Shown here in pieces: positions 10,942 through 22,164 of a stretch of DNA of 64,000 nt. Both the position numbers and the translations under genes were made by a program. Within the stretch, counting starts at the first letter, position 1; each line of letters opens with the position of its first letter. Source of the DNA: Microthyrium microscopicum (lineage: Eukaryota; Ascomycota; Dothideomycetes; Microthyriales; Microthyriaceae); contig MU004240.1 in the NCBI GenBank assembly GCA_010405405.1, forward strand, positions 636,217 to 700,216, given 5' to 3'. The notes below the pieces were generated by a model. It worked only from the letters and a program-made list of their open reading frames with translations. It had not been told where the DNA came from and searched no databases.

Positions 10942-11886
10942 TGTGATGCGGACTTATATGGCAGCCTAAGATCCCGGATGTGTAAGAATTGTCTGGGCAG
11001 TCACGGTCAAGCCAATGTCTTGGGCTGTCCTGGACTATTGATTGCAGCAAATTCACTTGCAACTAAACCGCAGACAGCTTTGGATGGCAGTTCGTCGCTT
11101 TAAGTCTCAAATCAGTATTGCATCTCTCACTTTTGCAACAGTATCAAGCTCTTTTTGTGTTACACAATACCTTGTTAGTATTACTATTAATACTACTCGG
11201 CGAACTATAAAGGAAACACGTCCTTTATAAGCACTGCTTGATTGTATTATTTAACGTTTACAAAGTTATCAGTTGTGTTTGCAGCAGGATAATAGAGATA
11301 AAAACGACCAATATGAATTCGTTCAATCAATTTCCAATCTGGAGTGATAAGAAAGCTGCTGGACGAGGTCCTCGAGGATACAGTAACAATGAGAACAACA
11401 GGCTCGACCGCAAGAAAGCTATATCATAGAGATTGCCAAGGCTTCAATCTCTAAGGCCTTCTCAACAATACAAGGAGATACAACATGACAACTTACCAAT
11501 CATCTCCCAGAGTCAATCAATGCAGAAATGCGGCACGGTGCTTCAGCCTTGTAGGCTGCCAAAGCCAATCAAATTCGAGATATCGCTTTAGAAAAGACTT
11601 TTGATTGGTTGATTGTTTCCTATCCGCCAACAAACCCTTCAGAATCTATCTTGATATCAACCAGCCCCGCTAGATAACGACTGAAGCAAGGAGAAATAAT
11701 TGCATCTTGCACGTGTGTAAAACATGAGTCCGCTCCAACAGCGAATCTGCCTCGCGAATCCTCGCCGCTCAGTCTAGAACCCAACATATCCCCCTCTCTA
11801 CATTGTACCGATACCTCTTCTCTCCACCACAACATGATATCAACACCAAAACCACACCTTCAACTCCCACCCCAAACACAGCAAAA
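10942..11886. other. Intergenic region
   Basis: No supportable gene. Toward 11760-11880 the plus strand becomes strongly C-rich and leads into the degraded gene that follows. Confidence 0.5.
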
Positions 11887-12661
11887 ATGATATCCTTCAC
11901 CCTCTACCCTCCACCCACTAAACCTCCTCCTCCTCCTTCTCGACACCGTCCTCTCCTTCATCCCAACCCACCACACCACCCAAAAGCCCCTAACATCATC
12001 CCGCGAAGTCCCCTGCGAGCCCATCGAAAAATACACCACCCAAATACCCATCCACCCCAAACCAAAACCCCAAACTAAAAACCATCCAGTAGTTCCTAGC
12101 CAACACCCGCCCCCAATACGCCAGCGCCCTGCCAAACACCCTCTTCTACACCCGCAACATGTCCACCCGCGCAATATCCTAAGCCCACAAACACAAACTC
12201 ACCACCATCTGGGTACCCATTTCCCCCATTTCCCCCCTATTTCCCCATTCCTTCACATAAACCGTAACTAACAACCCCAGTCCCCATAGCCATGCCCCCT
12301 CTACATCCACCACCCTCATCCCACCAACCCCATGCGCTGCATCCATGCCACCTCCTCCTCCCGCACCGCCATGTCCCTAGCGTTCGCGCAAAAAGCGATT
12401 AGGGAAGCAATAGTGATGCATAGTGCGGAAGATTATGCTGCTCCGCCGGAGGATGGGATATGGGCGAGGATAGAGATGCCGGCGCTGCGGAAGGGGGGGA
12501 AGGTGGATGTGGTGCGGAAGGTTGATGAGGGGGGGTGAGAGGGAGGGTGTGGTGTGGAAGGGGAGGGTGGGAGGAGGGCTGGATGATGGTGGTGGTATCG
12601 GTGGTGCGGAGATGTGTTTGATGCTGGGGGAGTATGCGTATTTTGATGAGGTGGCGTGGTG
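11887..12661 (+). pseudogene. Degraded coding remnant of an unknown gene
   Basis: The plus strand here shows strong third-position C in 11890-12210 and third-position G in 12400-12660, as in expressed coding DNA, but the coding signal jumps between frames and meets stops. Recognisable stretches are LLLLLLDTVLSFIPT (a hydrophobic, signal-like segment), QYASALPNTLFYTRNMSTRA, CIHATSSSRTAMSLAFAQKAIREAI, HSAEDYAAPPEDGIWARIEMP, and a C-terminal EYAYFDEVAW before a stop at 12661. A clean intron with donor GTACCC at 12213 and acceptor CCCCAG at 12280 joins two of these blocks. I read it as one former gene with at least two interruptions. I cannot name the family. Confidence 0.45.
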
Positions 12662-13186
12662 AGTCTGATGATGCTCTTTGATAATTACGGGATGTTTGGA
12701 CTGGCAGGTCACATTTTTAGATTGGTTGGATGGGTTTGGGCGCGCTTGAGAGGCTCTCAATTGAGTCGCTGATATGGTGGACGGTTTATTACGAAGTTCA
12801 TCACTGCATTAGATTTGCATATCATGTATTAATGAGGATCATTTGATTACAATCAATATCTTGCAGTCACAAGATGCAAGCAGGTATTGATTTCATACAC
12901 ATGATATTTGAACTATCTGTGTTCACCTCTAACAGGTGTAAAGTGGATATATACATTGAATGTTACAACTGGCTGTCAAGCATTGCTAACTTTCCACATG
13001 CCAGTAAAATGCCCGAATTCATAACAGGGCCAAAGAAGAAAGGTCATATTGAACCAAACGCTCAAGCCAGCGCTCGAAAAGAAGAAATGTACAAGAACCA
13101 AAGTCTTGAATGTCGGAAGTAAAAGAACGTTGGAGCAGTTAGAGTGCTCGAGCTTCCCAAAAGTGAAATGCCAGTCATGGCATGGC
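12662..13186. other. Intergenic region
   Basis: AT-rich, with no supportable coding sequence. It contains the 3' end of the GH128 gene, which is transcribed toward it. Confidence 0.5.
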
Positions 13187-14641
13187 TTAGTTTGCAATGT
13201 AAGCCTTGCCAATGGCGCTCAGAGTCGTGGCAGAGCTGAGGAGAATGCCATCGTTGGCCATGAAGTAGGCATATCGCTCAACATATGGCTGGGCATCGAG
13301 CCAAGGAAGAACAGCAGCGAAGAATGCCGAAACTTGGTCATCGGTTCCAGAGGCGCCGAATTCAGTGATCCAGATTGGTCGGTTACCGCCAGCAGTATAC
13401 GCATCTGAAACGTGTTGTTTGAAGTAGGCTATGTTGGTAGCAGAGTCATACCAATGAATGGCGACGGCATCAATTGTGCAACCAGAGCAAGCCGAGAGGA
13501 AACTGGAGAGCCATGTAAGACCACTTGGAGCGCCTCCATTGGTAACAGCTGGTGATACCAAACGAGCCTTGCAAGCGAGCGGCTCCATGTCTTTCTTCCA
13601 ACCCGCAGCGGCGGTAGCGGGGTCAATGTTGGATTGTGTGGAAAGATCGGGCTCGTTGAAACCGAGGAGGTGCTGAGCGCCAGCAGCAATAGCAGCAGTA
13701 GCATCAGCATTCCAAGTGTTGACGCGAGATTGGTCTTGTGAAGTCCAGAGCATGGGCTCGTAGACGACATTGCTTGGCATGGAGCCGGAAGGATTTGAAC
13801 CCCAGTTGTAAGCCCATGAAATGGAAGAGCCAAAAGGTGCGAGTAGGCTGGCAGTGTTGTAGGAGACACCGCGCTTGGTAGAAAGAGTTTTGGCTGCTGG
13901 ACGGGCACAAGCGCCATTGTTTCCGGTAGAAGGAGCAGCACTAGGAGCTGATGCTTGAGTAGAAGAAGCAGCTGGTGGAGCTTGAGACGCTGGAGCAGAT
14001 ACAACTGGTGCGGGCATGGATGAAGGCTTTGATACTGGAATTGACACTGGAGCAGCGGAAGTTGGAGCAGCGGAGGATGGAGCGGCTGGTACAGGAACCT
14101 TTGCTGCACCTTGGTTATCCGGTACAGAGCTAACGATTGGCACAGCGGCAGCAGAGCTCATTGCAGGGACAGGGGCGGCGATAGAACTTGTGGCAGGAAC
14201 AGGGACAACAGTTGCAGTTGAGGTGGCCGTGAGCGTTGATGTCGAGGTAACAGTGGTATCAGTCGTGTTTGCAATGTTGAGAACAGCTCCCCAAACGCCA
14301 ACCTTGGACACTCTGGAGGGAATACCACCTTTGAGATAGCAGTTCGTGTTGTACCAAGCCACAGCCTCGCAGCCAGTGCGGTTAACACACGAGCCAATGC
14401 AATCCGCGAAAGATTGCGTTACTGCGCCGTTTGGAGCTGGCATATCTCCCAGAACCGTGTCGACATTGCATTCAATACCCCAGGTCTTGCCACCCATTGA
14501 AACGACGGTTCCATTGCCAGCTGGACAGGTGATGGAGGTAGTGTTGACAGTAGAATGGTTGATAGTATTTTTCTTATGGCGGCAAGATGGAGCCGCAGAG
14601 ACAGTCTGCAAAAGCAGAAGACCGAGAGTTAGATAGACCAT
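13187..14641 (-). CDS. Secreted glycoside hydrolase family 128 beta-1,3-glucanase with N-terminal PAN/apple-like domain
   Basis: Extracellular or wall-bound enzyme expected to cut beta-1,3-glucan. Intronless, 484 residues. A signal peptide (MVYLTLGLLLLQTVSAAP) is followed by a cysteine-rich PAN/apple-like module at about 35-125 (ECNVDTVLGD, FADCIGSCVNRTGCEAVAWY, NCYLKGG). A long Ser/Thr/Ala/Pro linker runs to about residue 240. The GH128 catalytic domain (asl1-like) then runs from TKRGVSYN to the end, with the acid/base motif LLGFNEPD, IHWYD, and the nucleophile motif PIWITEFG. It starts at the methionine before the signal peptide; the frame is open further upstream, but that part is not protein-like. 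The linker is likely O-glycosylated. Confidence in the catalytic assignment is high; the N-terminal module name is less sure. Confidence 0.9.
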   Translation of the reverse strand: MVYLTLGLLLLQTVSAAPSCRHKKNTINHSTVNTTSITCPAGNGTVVSMGGKTWGIECNVDTVLGDMPAPNGAVTQSFADCIGSCVNRTGCEAVAWYNTNCYLKGGIPSRVSKVGVWGAVLNIANTTDTTVTSTSTLTATSTATVVPVPATSSIAAPVPAMSSAAAVPIVSSVPDNQGAAKVPVPAAPSSAAPTSAAPVSIPVSKPSSMPAPVVSAPASQAPPAASSTQASAPSAAPSTGNNGACARPAAKTLSTKRGVSYNTASLLAPFGSSISWAYNWGSNPSGSMPSNVVYEPMLWTSQDQSRVNTWNADATAAIAAGAQHLLGFNEPDLSTQSNIDPATAAAGWKKDMEPLACKARLVSPAVTNGGAPSGLTWLSSFLSACSGCTIDAVAIHWYDSATNIAYFKQHVSDAYTAGGNRPIWITEFGASGTDDQVSAFFAAVLPWLDAQPYVERYAYFMANDGILLSSATTLSAIGKAYIAN

Positions 14642-17132
14642 GGTTTTGATAGCTTGTTGATACCAGCCAACAATTGGAAAACAGTGGGATAGTTGGGGCT
14701 GAAGGAGAGGATAGAAAAGCAGGAAAGCACAGCTTGGGTTGTCAATGAGTGTGGTTTTAAAGGTACACTGTACCGTAAGTGAGTGTGTTTGGAGTGGAGA
14801 GGAAGCGTATGATTGATTGATTGTCAATGCAGACGGATGATGTTGGTTCCAAGTGAAGGTGAGAGAGTCAAAGAGTGAGAGAGGGATAGAGAAAGTAGGA
14901 TGAAGACCAAAGCTCCAATAACCAGGAAATGAACAATAACAAGCTTCAAGCTGCGGGGCACAAGAACGACACGGTTGGAGGGAAGGAGACAACGACGACC
15001 AAGGACCAAAAACTTAGCAGTTGGCAGGAGCCATGGTGTTTATGTAGCAGGTGTAGCAGGTGCGACTGCTAGACTGGACCGCAATTGCCCAACTGGGGAG
15101 CAGGGGAAAGTGACAAGCGCCCGGTGCGGCAAGAGCACCCTAGACTCCCATTAGTGAAAACTACGGGGTGCGGAAGGCGGCATCATGTCAAAATCTAGAA
15201 ACAGCAAGTACGTTGGGCGGCCGACTTTTCCTGGATAGGAAAGGGAGGGTGGGTAAGAGGCTAGACGGGCTAGAGCAGACACGTCAGACAGGCAAGACAG
15301 GCCATGTTGAAATTTGACTGCAATTTTCCATCATAGATGCAGGAATGAGCAAGGGGGAACTAGTAGTAGCATAAGTAGCATATCTCCTCAAGTTCGACAT
15401 AAAATCCACTTACCCATGCCTAAAATCAACATGTCTCTTGACTAACGTAGACTCTGTTCCACACTCCACTTGCATGCATCTCAAGTCTCCTAGGAGAAAC
15501 ATGCCACCGCACTCGCTCTGTCCAACAACTCGCCCTGAACTACACTCTCGCACTTCCATTTGCCATCCGCACTGCCATCCCGCAGCCTTGAAAGTACAGA
15601 ACCTGCTTGTTACCAAAATCCCCAACCGCCGCTCCCAAAATACCATCAACCATTCGTGCCCAACCTTACCACTCAAGCCGTACCTCAAATACAATTTCCT
15701 CGCCCACAAAGAACTAACCTCGTTACAACGGCCGCCAACGCAGCCAATCTAGATTCCAATCCACCCAAATTCCATCCAGGAGACCAGACAGGTTACGTGG
15801 AGTGAGGTTACAAAAGATACCCCTGAAGGCGCCAAGCAACACGCACTAGCGCCAGATGGTGAAACGCCCTCCAACACTCCTTGCCCATTTATTTCTGCAC
15901 TCCCCCCACCACCCAACACCACTTGCGCCCTTGCATTTGCATCAGATCTGAATGCGCTGCCTTGTTCCTGCAGCACGATACCGACCAGTAACAAACCGCA
16001 TACTACTGCATAATTCTGCAGGATTCCAAAAAGACCAAAGTGAACAGAGTGAACAGAGTACCGTAGCGACAACAAACGTTCTCTAGGAGGATGGTAAAAG
16101 TAACGCTGTACAAAAGCGTTTGTTACTTTTATGCCCAGTTTGCACAACCAAAATTGAGGGGCGTTGTGTGTCCACATTTGATTTGAGCCAAGGGGCCGTT
16201 GTATCATTTGATAATTTGACTCGTGTGCCATTCAAATCTCTGCAGTACTCCGAGGCGGAATCGCTATCACGGAATCACATATGACAACTAATAATTACTT
16301 GCAGCAAGAATAATAAGGACAACTTCCACACAAGTCACATAGTCACCACAGTCCTTAGCGTTCAATCACCAAGAAAAAGTCTCAATCCGCGCGTACGGTA
16401 CCTGACCTAACACCCATAACCCAAAGTGACATTCGCCTTCGCAATCAACCTAGTGTAAATCAACAGCCAAGAACGAAAAACTGCATGTTTCTAGGATTGT
16501 TTCGTTTGATGAACAACCGACAGAGCGACACTTGCTTGTACACGTTGTGACAAGCATTGGTCTGTGCTAGGAAGAATAGGGAGATCTCCGTTGGGGATTC
16601 CAGGGGTTTGGTTCCTTGACAGCGGGAGCGCACAGAGCGGTCGAGCGCGGACTGGAAAAGTTTAAAACCTAGGAATATTTTGTACTTGTAGATCTTCAAG
16701 TGGGGAAGAGGTAGTGATGATGGGATTTGGATAGATAGAGTATTGATCGGCTATGATATGTTCATGTGAATTTTGAGGATGCCGATTCTTGTCGAGATAT
16801 TAAGGTTTTCGGATGTTGGTGGTTCGGAGTCTTCGGAGAATTAACATGTGGCTGACTTTTGACATGTTCAGCGACGATCTTGGGATTTTATCACTGCTGA
16901 TCTTCTTTATATGGTTGATGAGTACATGTTATATCAATGTAGGTTGCGTATTTGATTTAAAGAAGACTCGAACGCTGAGTTATAGTTATATACATCGACA
17001 CCAACTTGAAGCTAAACAGCTCATGACAAGTTTCCCAAAACTCCCTCCGAAATCCGCTTACCAGACGCCTGTCGAATGGAACAGAACGTATGCAATTGTT
17101 TGACCGAAATGATAAACTCCAAATGAAGCATA
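14642..17132. other. 2.5-kb intergenic region upstream of the glucanase
   Basis: It contains the glucanase upstream region, including pyrimidine-rich stretches on its coding strand and a short direct repeat (GTAGCAGGT at about 15044 and 15053). Another short direct repeat, GTGAACAGA, lies near 16040. The frames open in places, but none has family motifs or plausible codon bias. I see no gene that I can support. Confidence 0.5.
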
Positions 17133-19052
17133 TTATAGCTCCCATTCCATATGATTAACACCACTCCATTCTGAACATCTACCCAACCAATTTCGGCGTA
17201 TGCAAGTTGATGGTTTGGCTGGCGTGCTCGTTGGCGCAGGTACAGCGTTTGTAGGTGGTGGAGTAACGAGCGGAGTCTTTGGCACAGTTGTTGCGGTCAA
17301 GCTAGGATCCTTACATCCGAACCAACCTGGATCGTGACAAGAAGACGTGCTTGTGGCAGGAGCCGTCGTTGGCCGAGTGGTTGTTTGAATAGGTTTTGAA
17401 GGTTTGTCTGTTTTGTCATTGCATCCGAACCAACCGGGCGTTTTACAGGTAGTCGTGGTAGTTGTTTCTGTTGTAGTTGTAGTGGTTGTGACTGAAGTAG
17501 TGGTGGTGACTTTTGTGGTTGTACTTTCATCCAAACAACCCCACCAGCCTGGTGTTTTACATGTTGATGTACGAGTTGCTGTAGAGGTTGATGATGGCTT
17601 TGTTTTCGAGGTGGTGGTCTCCGTATGATTACTCTCGTAGAACTCCCAGTTAAAACAGTCCGTACAGTCAACCATAGGCGTACAATTAGCTGGAGTATCA
17701 TATTTCTCAATCACATCTCTGAGGACGGATTCGATTTTATGGGTGCCAGCTCCGACACGCCAACCTAAATCTCCAACAGTGTCATATGTACAGGTCTGGC
17801 CTGTGTGGCATATACTCTGCATCGCATAGCCAGCAATTGTACAGACCGAAGAATACGTGTTGCAAGACCCCATAAAGATTGGATCAGCGGTATGTCCGAA
17901 ATGAAATCCACCAGTACTTGCTCTTTGCTGGTGAGCGCCGAGGTGATATCCAGGGGGAGTGGGAAGACCGAGTCGTTTTGCAGGCATGGCTTCTCCTGGA
18001 GCTTCAAATGTGACCACTGGTAAGCCGTAGGTGAGTGCGACCAAACTACTGACAGAGCCACCAAGTGAATGTCCAGCGATCCAAATATCTGCATGAGGAT
18101 AGATCATACTAACGTTGCGGTAGATTTCTTGAGCAGCGTAATAGTAACGGTTCTTGTTCTTGAGTGCGTCCACAACACATGTCGAGTTGCATTGAAAAGC
18201 AGAAGTTTGGCAGTCGCATACTTGCAGCCAACCATAACGTCCACCTTGACCACAACAGCAGCTGAAGAATAGATTGTCGTTGATCTTGTCATTTGTGGTG
18301 GTACCGGAACCATCGAAAACGGCTGGCGCTGAAAGAGTTAGCGATCATTTAATAAAGCTGTGCCTCCAACTTACAGGTTCCTTTTATAGCAATTACCACG
18401 GTCTGATTCTCGGAATCGGCAAAAATATGACCACGCAACCCATCATTTTCCCAACCAAAATCTTCGGTATAGTTGAAACCATTTCCAACGTCATGCCAGT
18501 CGTATTGATTATGGTCCGTGATGTAGGCATTTGCCGCCATTCTTGCCATGCTTAGTACTGTTTCCTTGTCGGTCACATTGGGACCAGGGACTTCGTCTAT
18601 AGTCCAAGCAGAAGCGTCCAGTGTAAGTGGAGAGCCTCTCATGCGACCGGCATCGAGAAGATGATCAATATGACCTTGACTTCGATCTGCTAACCGTTCG
18701 ATTCGAAGAGTTTGGGATCGCGCTGCGAGCTTTGGTACGGGGACTGGGGGACCGTGGCCTCCCTCTAACATAAGAATGGAAGAGGGATCTGTGACATTGA
18801 ACCGCCGGTGGAGGGATGGAAATTTGTGGGATCCATGATGGAAGATGTACTGAAGCGACTAGGTTATGTTAGTGTCAAAATCACGAGATAACTCGAAGAC
18901 AATCATACAAACTCCTTAGGGGGAAGTTCTAGAGATGGCTCTAACAGCTGTTGGTCTCCAGGAAGTAATATAGGTGGTAGATCTTGAGCTGTGATGGTGG
19001 CGGGGCCAAGGAGAGCGAGGAGTGAGAGGGGTAGTAGGAATAGGCGTCGCAT
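17133..19052 (-). CDS. ATG15: Autophagic vacuolar lipase Atg15
   Basis: Class-3 lipase that breaks down autophagic and multivesicular bodies inside the vacuole. Three exons: 19052-18909, 18858-18375 and 18328-17133, giving 607 residues. The N-terminal hydrophobic segment ([18 protein letters not shown]) is the membrane anchor or signal that sends Atg15 through the ER-MVB route. Family blocks are [30 protein letters not shown], the CCCGQGG and [15 protein letters not shown] cysteine cluster, the catalytic [42 protein letters not shown] and CHTGQTC. The extension beyond about residue 470 is Thr/Ser-rich and repeats the motif CKTPGWWGC three times in diverging form before ending in WLGRCSEW. The VPS9 gene starts 692 bases away on the other strand. 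Confidence 0.95.
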
Positions 19053-19744
19053 TATCGCAAGTCTCCGTAGAGGTTACGAAGGCAGAGGATGAGGATGCAT
19101 AAGATGTTGTAGGAAGGCCTGGTGAAGAAGAGAAGGCAAGAGACTTGGAGGAGAAGAGAGGCTATGTTGATGGGCGAGGAGAGGTTGATGTTTTGGTGAT
19201 GGATGACGCTGAGGAAGGAGCAACGTGATTTGGTCAGTTCCGGCAGGCACCACCGAGTACTGACCCCTGGTTGGCTGGTTCCTTCCAAGGCTGGGTCGCG
19301 CTTGCCACGAGCCTCAGACCAAGCCGCATTAGGAAAGGCTGAAACTGTATGCGCCCTTGGTTGGCTGGAGAGACAAAGAGACCACGTATAATGGCAACAT
19401 TCAACCGTTAGCTATGCCTATAATATACACGAGAAGGGGTAGCAGTATTGTTGGCATTTTATCAAGGTCAGCCCTAAAGTTGACGCGCATCATGTTGACG
19501 GCGGCAGGTGCAACATCGATTAGTATCAAACCCGCCTCTCGTCTCATCTCTACTATCATCTTCAAAGCTTGAGCGCTCTGCTCTCTCGTTGGCTCACCAG
19601 CCAGAATATAAGAAACATATGGCTGCCTATTAATCCTTTCCTTTTTCACTACTTGTCTACAGCTCACTTCATCCTTTACATCTTCTGCACTCCATCATGA
19701 TGCTTCTATCGTGATAGCCTAGCCTTCATTACCTCACCTCGACC
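19053..19744. other. Shared upstream region of ATG15 and the VPS9-domain gene
   Basis: The two genes diverge from here, so both promoters should lie inside. The motif TTGGCTGG occurs twice (about 19270 and 19362). No coding sequence supported. Confidence 0.55.
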
Positions 19745-21952
19745 ATGCAGACTTCCACTACTACCCGTCCAGTCGCTCAGACATCCATGTCATTCTCACG
19801 CCTGGATTCTCCTACTTCCGAAACACTCTCCCGAACCCAGTCCACTACATCCATTGCAAGTGGACTCGGTGTCTCTGATGTCCCATTCGTTACTGGAACT
19901 GTTACTGCCTCTCCAACAACTGAGGTTGAGGATGTATTTTCTTCACCGAAAGAGGATGAGGTTTCATCCCCGGTAGTTGGGAGTGGCCAGATTTGGCCGC
20001 CGCAGGGGTTCGATGATCTACCCATTGAGATTCGTAGTCTTAGTGAACGGTAGGCTGATTCCGCTATCTTCATACTTAATGTGCTAAATAATTCCAGATT
20101 TCTTGAATCCCTCTCTGCAAAAGTTCACCCAACCCCTCTTTCTATCGATGCCCTCTCAGATCTATTCCAAGATTTTTACATGAAAGCCGAGAAGCCTATA
20201 TCCACTCATGTTGCTGCTCTGTCATCTCAACTCTCTCGTAATAGTACATCCTTACGGAAGAAGCCAAATGGAAAGCCCGAACAGCAAATGCTTACAGCAA
20301 CTGAGATCAGTGATCGAAAGAAGCAAAGAGTCTTGCTCGCACAAAAGAAGATTGGATTAGAAGAAGCTGTCGAACGAGCCGTTTGCGAGAAGGTCTATCT
20401 CAAGCTATGGCACCATCGAAGCACTGACGATGAGCAAATGGACCAGAAACTACGCTCACGGATTGCCGCCCTTAACCTGGTTGGCATCGGACTAAAAGAA
20501 CTTCTCATCAGTGGTTCAGAAGAAGCTCCAGATGATCTCCTCCGAAAGACGATCGAACAAGAAGACCAGATCAAAGCATCACTAGAATCGGCGAGAGCAA
20601 GCATACAATCCATGACAGAGGAAAAGTACCCGCTTGGGAAGTTGTACCACTTGATAGATGCACATAAGAGCATTGTCGAAACACTCTCCTCCTATTTCCC
20701 TACGAATTCTTCCGCAGACGAAATCCTACCTACGATTATTTATACCTTGATTACTAGCTCCCCTGAAACCATCAACGTTATTAGCGATTTACACTTCATT
20801 CAACGTTTTCGAAACGGCAGCAAAGTTGCCGGTGAAGCCAGCTACTGCCTCGTAAATCTAGAAGCCGCAATCTCCTTCCTGGAAACCGTCGAACTACCAA
20901 CTCTTCGTGCCGACGAACCTCTTGAGGGTCCAGAAAAGGCCAGCAGTACAATGCCACCAACACCAAGAAGAGATACCGCCCCTATGCAACTAGGCATTAC
21001 ACCGGCAGATGACCCCCTAAGCGAACCATTTCCCACTCTCCCTGGCTCTCCAGACACTCCTCAAAAGCCCCTCCTAACAGCCAATCGCACATCGCGCAGT
21101 CTCAGTGAACTCCTCCAAGCGCCAAAGAACATCCTCGAAGACGCGAGCGACTCCTTCCGGAGTACCATCACCAACTCGGCCGATCACGCGGTTAGCACTC
21201 TCGAAAACTTCCGCTTCTTCTTCACCCGCGTGCGTGAAACACCATCCAACACACCTGAAGTCCCCGTTCCAAAAACCCTGGAAGATGCACGCAAACTCGT
21301 CTCCACGCCACCACTTGGCGCAGACCCATTCACCTCTTCCAGCCCACCAGATCAACCATCCCCGCTGCTAGAACAAACGCTTTCAGCAAAGGATTCACGG
21401 GTACTGGATCTGGTCGGCGGAAGGAGGATTCGCGATCGTAGCGCAGATAGTTCAAGATCTGGCAGTAGTTCCGGCAAACGCGTCTCCTTCGCCGGTCCCT
21501 CCACTGTTGACCCACTAGCCGAAAAAGCATTGCCAACCCTGCCGACCCCACCGCCTGCGAGTGCTGAAAATGCAGTCCCTCCAGTGAGTCCATTGCCACT
21601 CATGACGCATGGGACCGCCGCGGTCGAAAGTATGAGGAATTTGACGAATAGTCTTAATCCGCTCAACCAATTCGCGAAGATGAGCCTGTTTGGTGGACGC
21701 AGTGCAAGCTCGCCTGCAGTCCCACCTACCTCTGCGCCCACGCTAGGCACACCTGGTGCAGATGTAAGGCCTGTAACGCCAACGGAGACGAAGGCGTTGG
21801 CGGCGGTCGAGGAGGTGAGGAAGATTGCAAAGCCGGTGAAGAGATTCATCGAGTGTAAAGATGCGAGAGATTTGAGGATTGGTGATGTGGAGGACTTGTT
21901 GGCAGAGTACAAGAGATTGGCGGCTGCGCTGGCCAAGGTTAGAGCGGAGTGA
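19745..21952 (+). CDS. VPS9-domain guanine nucleotide exchange factor for Rab5-type GTPases
   Basis: Likely activates endosomal Rab5/Vps21-type GTPases, in the style of yeast Muk1 or Vps9. Two exons, 19745-20049 and 20098-21952, encode 719 residues; the intron splits an Arg codon and keeps phase. After a Ser/Thr-rich N-terminus, a helical part (FLESLSAKVHPTPLSIDALSDLF) and the VPS9 fold at about residues 195-375 carry the core sequences VYLKLWHHRSTDDEQMDQKL, SADEILPTIIYTLITS (conserved Asp and Pro) and ASYCLVNLEAAISFLETV (conserved Tyr). The C-terminal half is Pro/Ser-rich and probably disordered, ending in a helical AALAKVRAE. There is no CUE domain at the C-terminus, which argues for Muk1-like over Vps9-like. 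The divergent neighbour ATG15 also acts on the endosome-vacuole route. Confidence 0.82.
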
Positions 21953-22164
21953 TTGATATATACGGATTTGACATTTGGCATATATGGAGGGATGGCTCGG
22001 GAGGCCTAGATTTGACAATTGCATTGCGGAGGTGTTTTGTTTTGGCACAGGCATGGACGTAACGAGCAGTAAATGGAAACTTTACTTCGTTGGATATCAA
22101 AACTCTTCCTCCCATCACTTGACGTCTAAACATGTAGATCTATCTCTCTATCACCCATTCTCCC

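Noticed and set aside
14016-14339. A 107-codon frame antisense to the GH128 gene (Gly/Ala/Thr-rich)
   Set aside because: It is the mirror of the Ser/Ala/Pro linker of the glucanase and has no independent support.
15438-16231. Overlapping open frames of about 100-160 codons on both strands upstream of the glucanase
   Set aside because: Composition is random-like, with no conserved motif, and they overlap each other in opposite directions.
20395-21599. Antisense frames over the VPS9-domain gene
   Set aside because: They are fully contained in a well-supported gene and lack motifs of their own.
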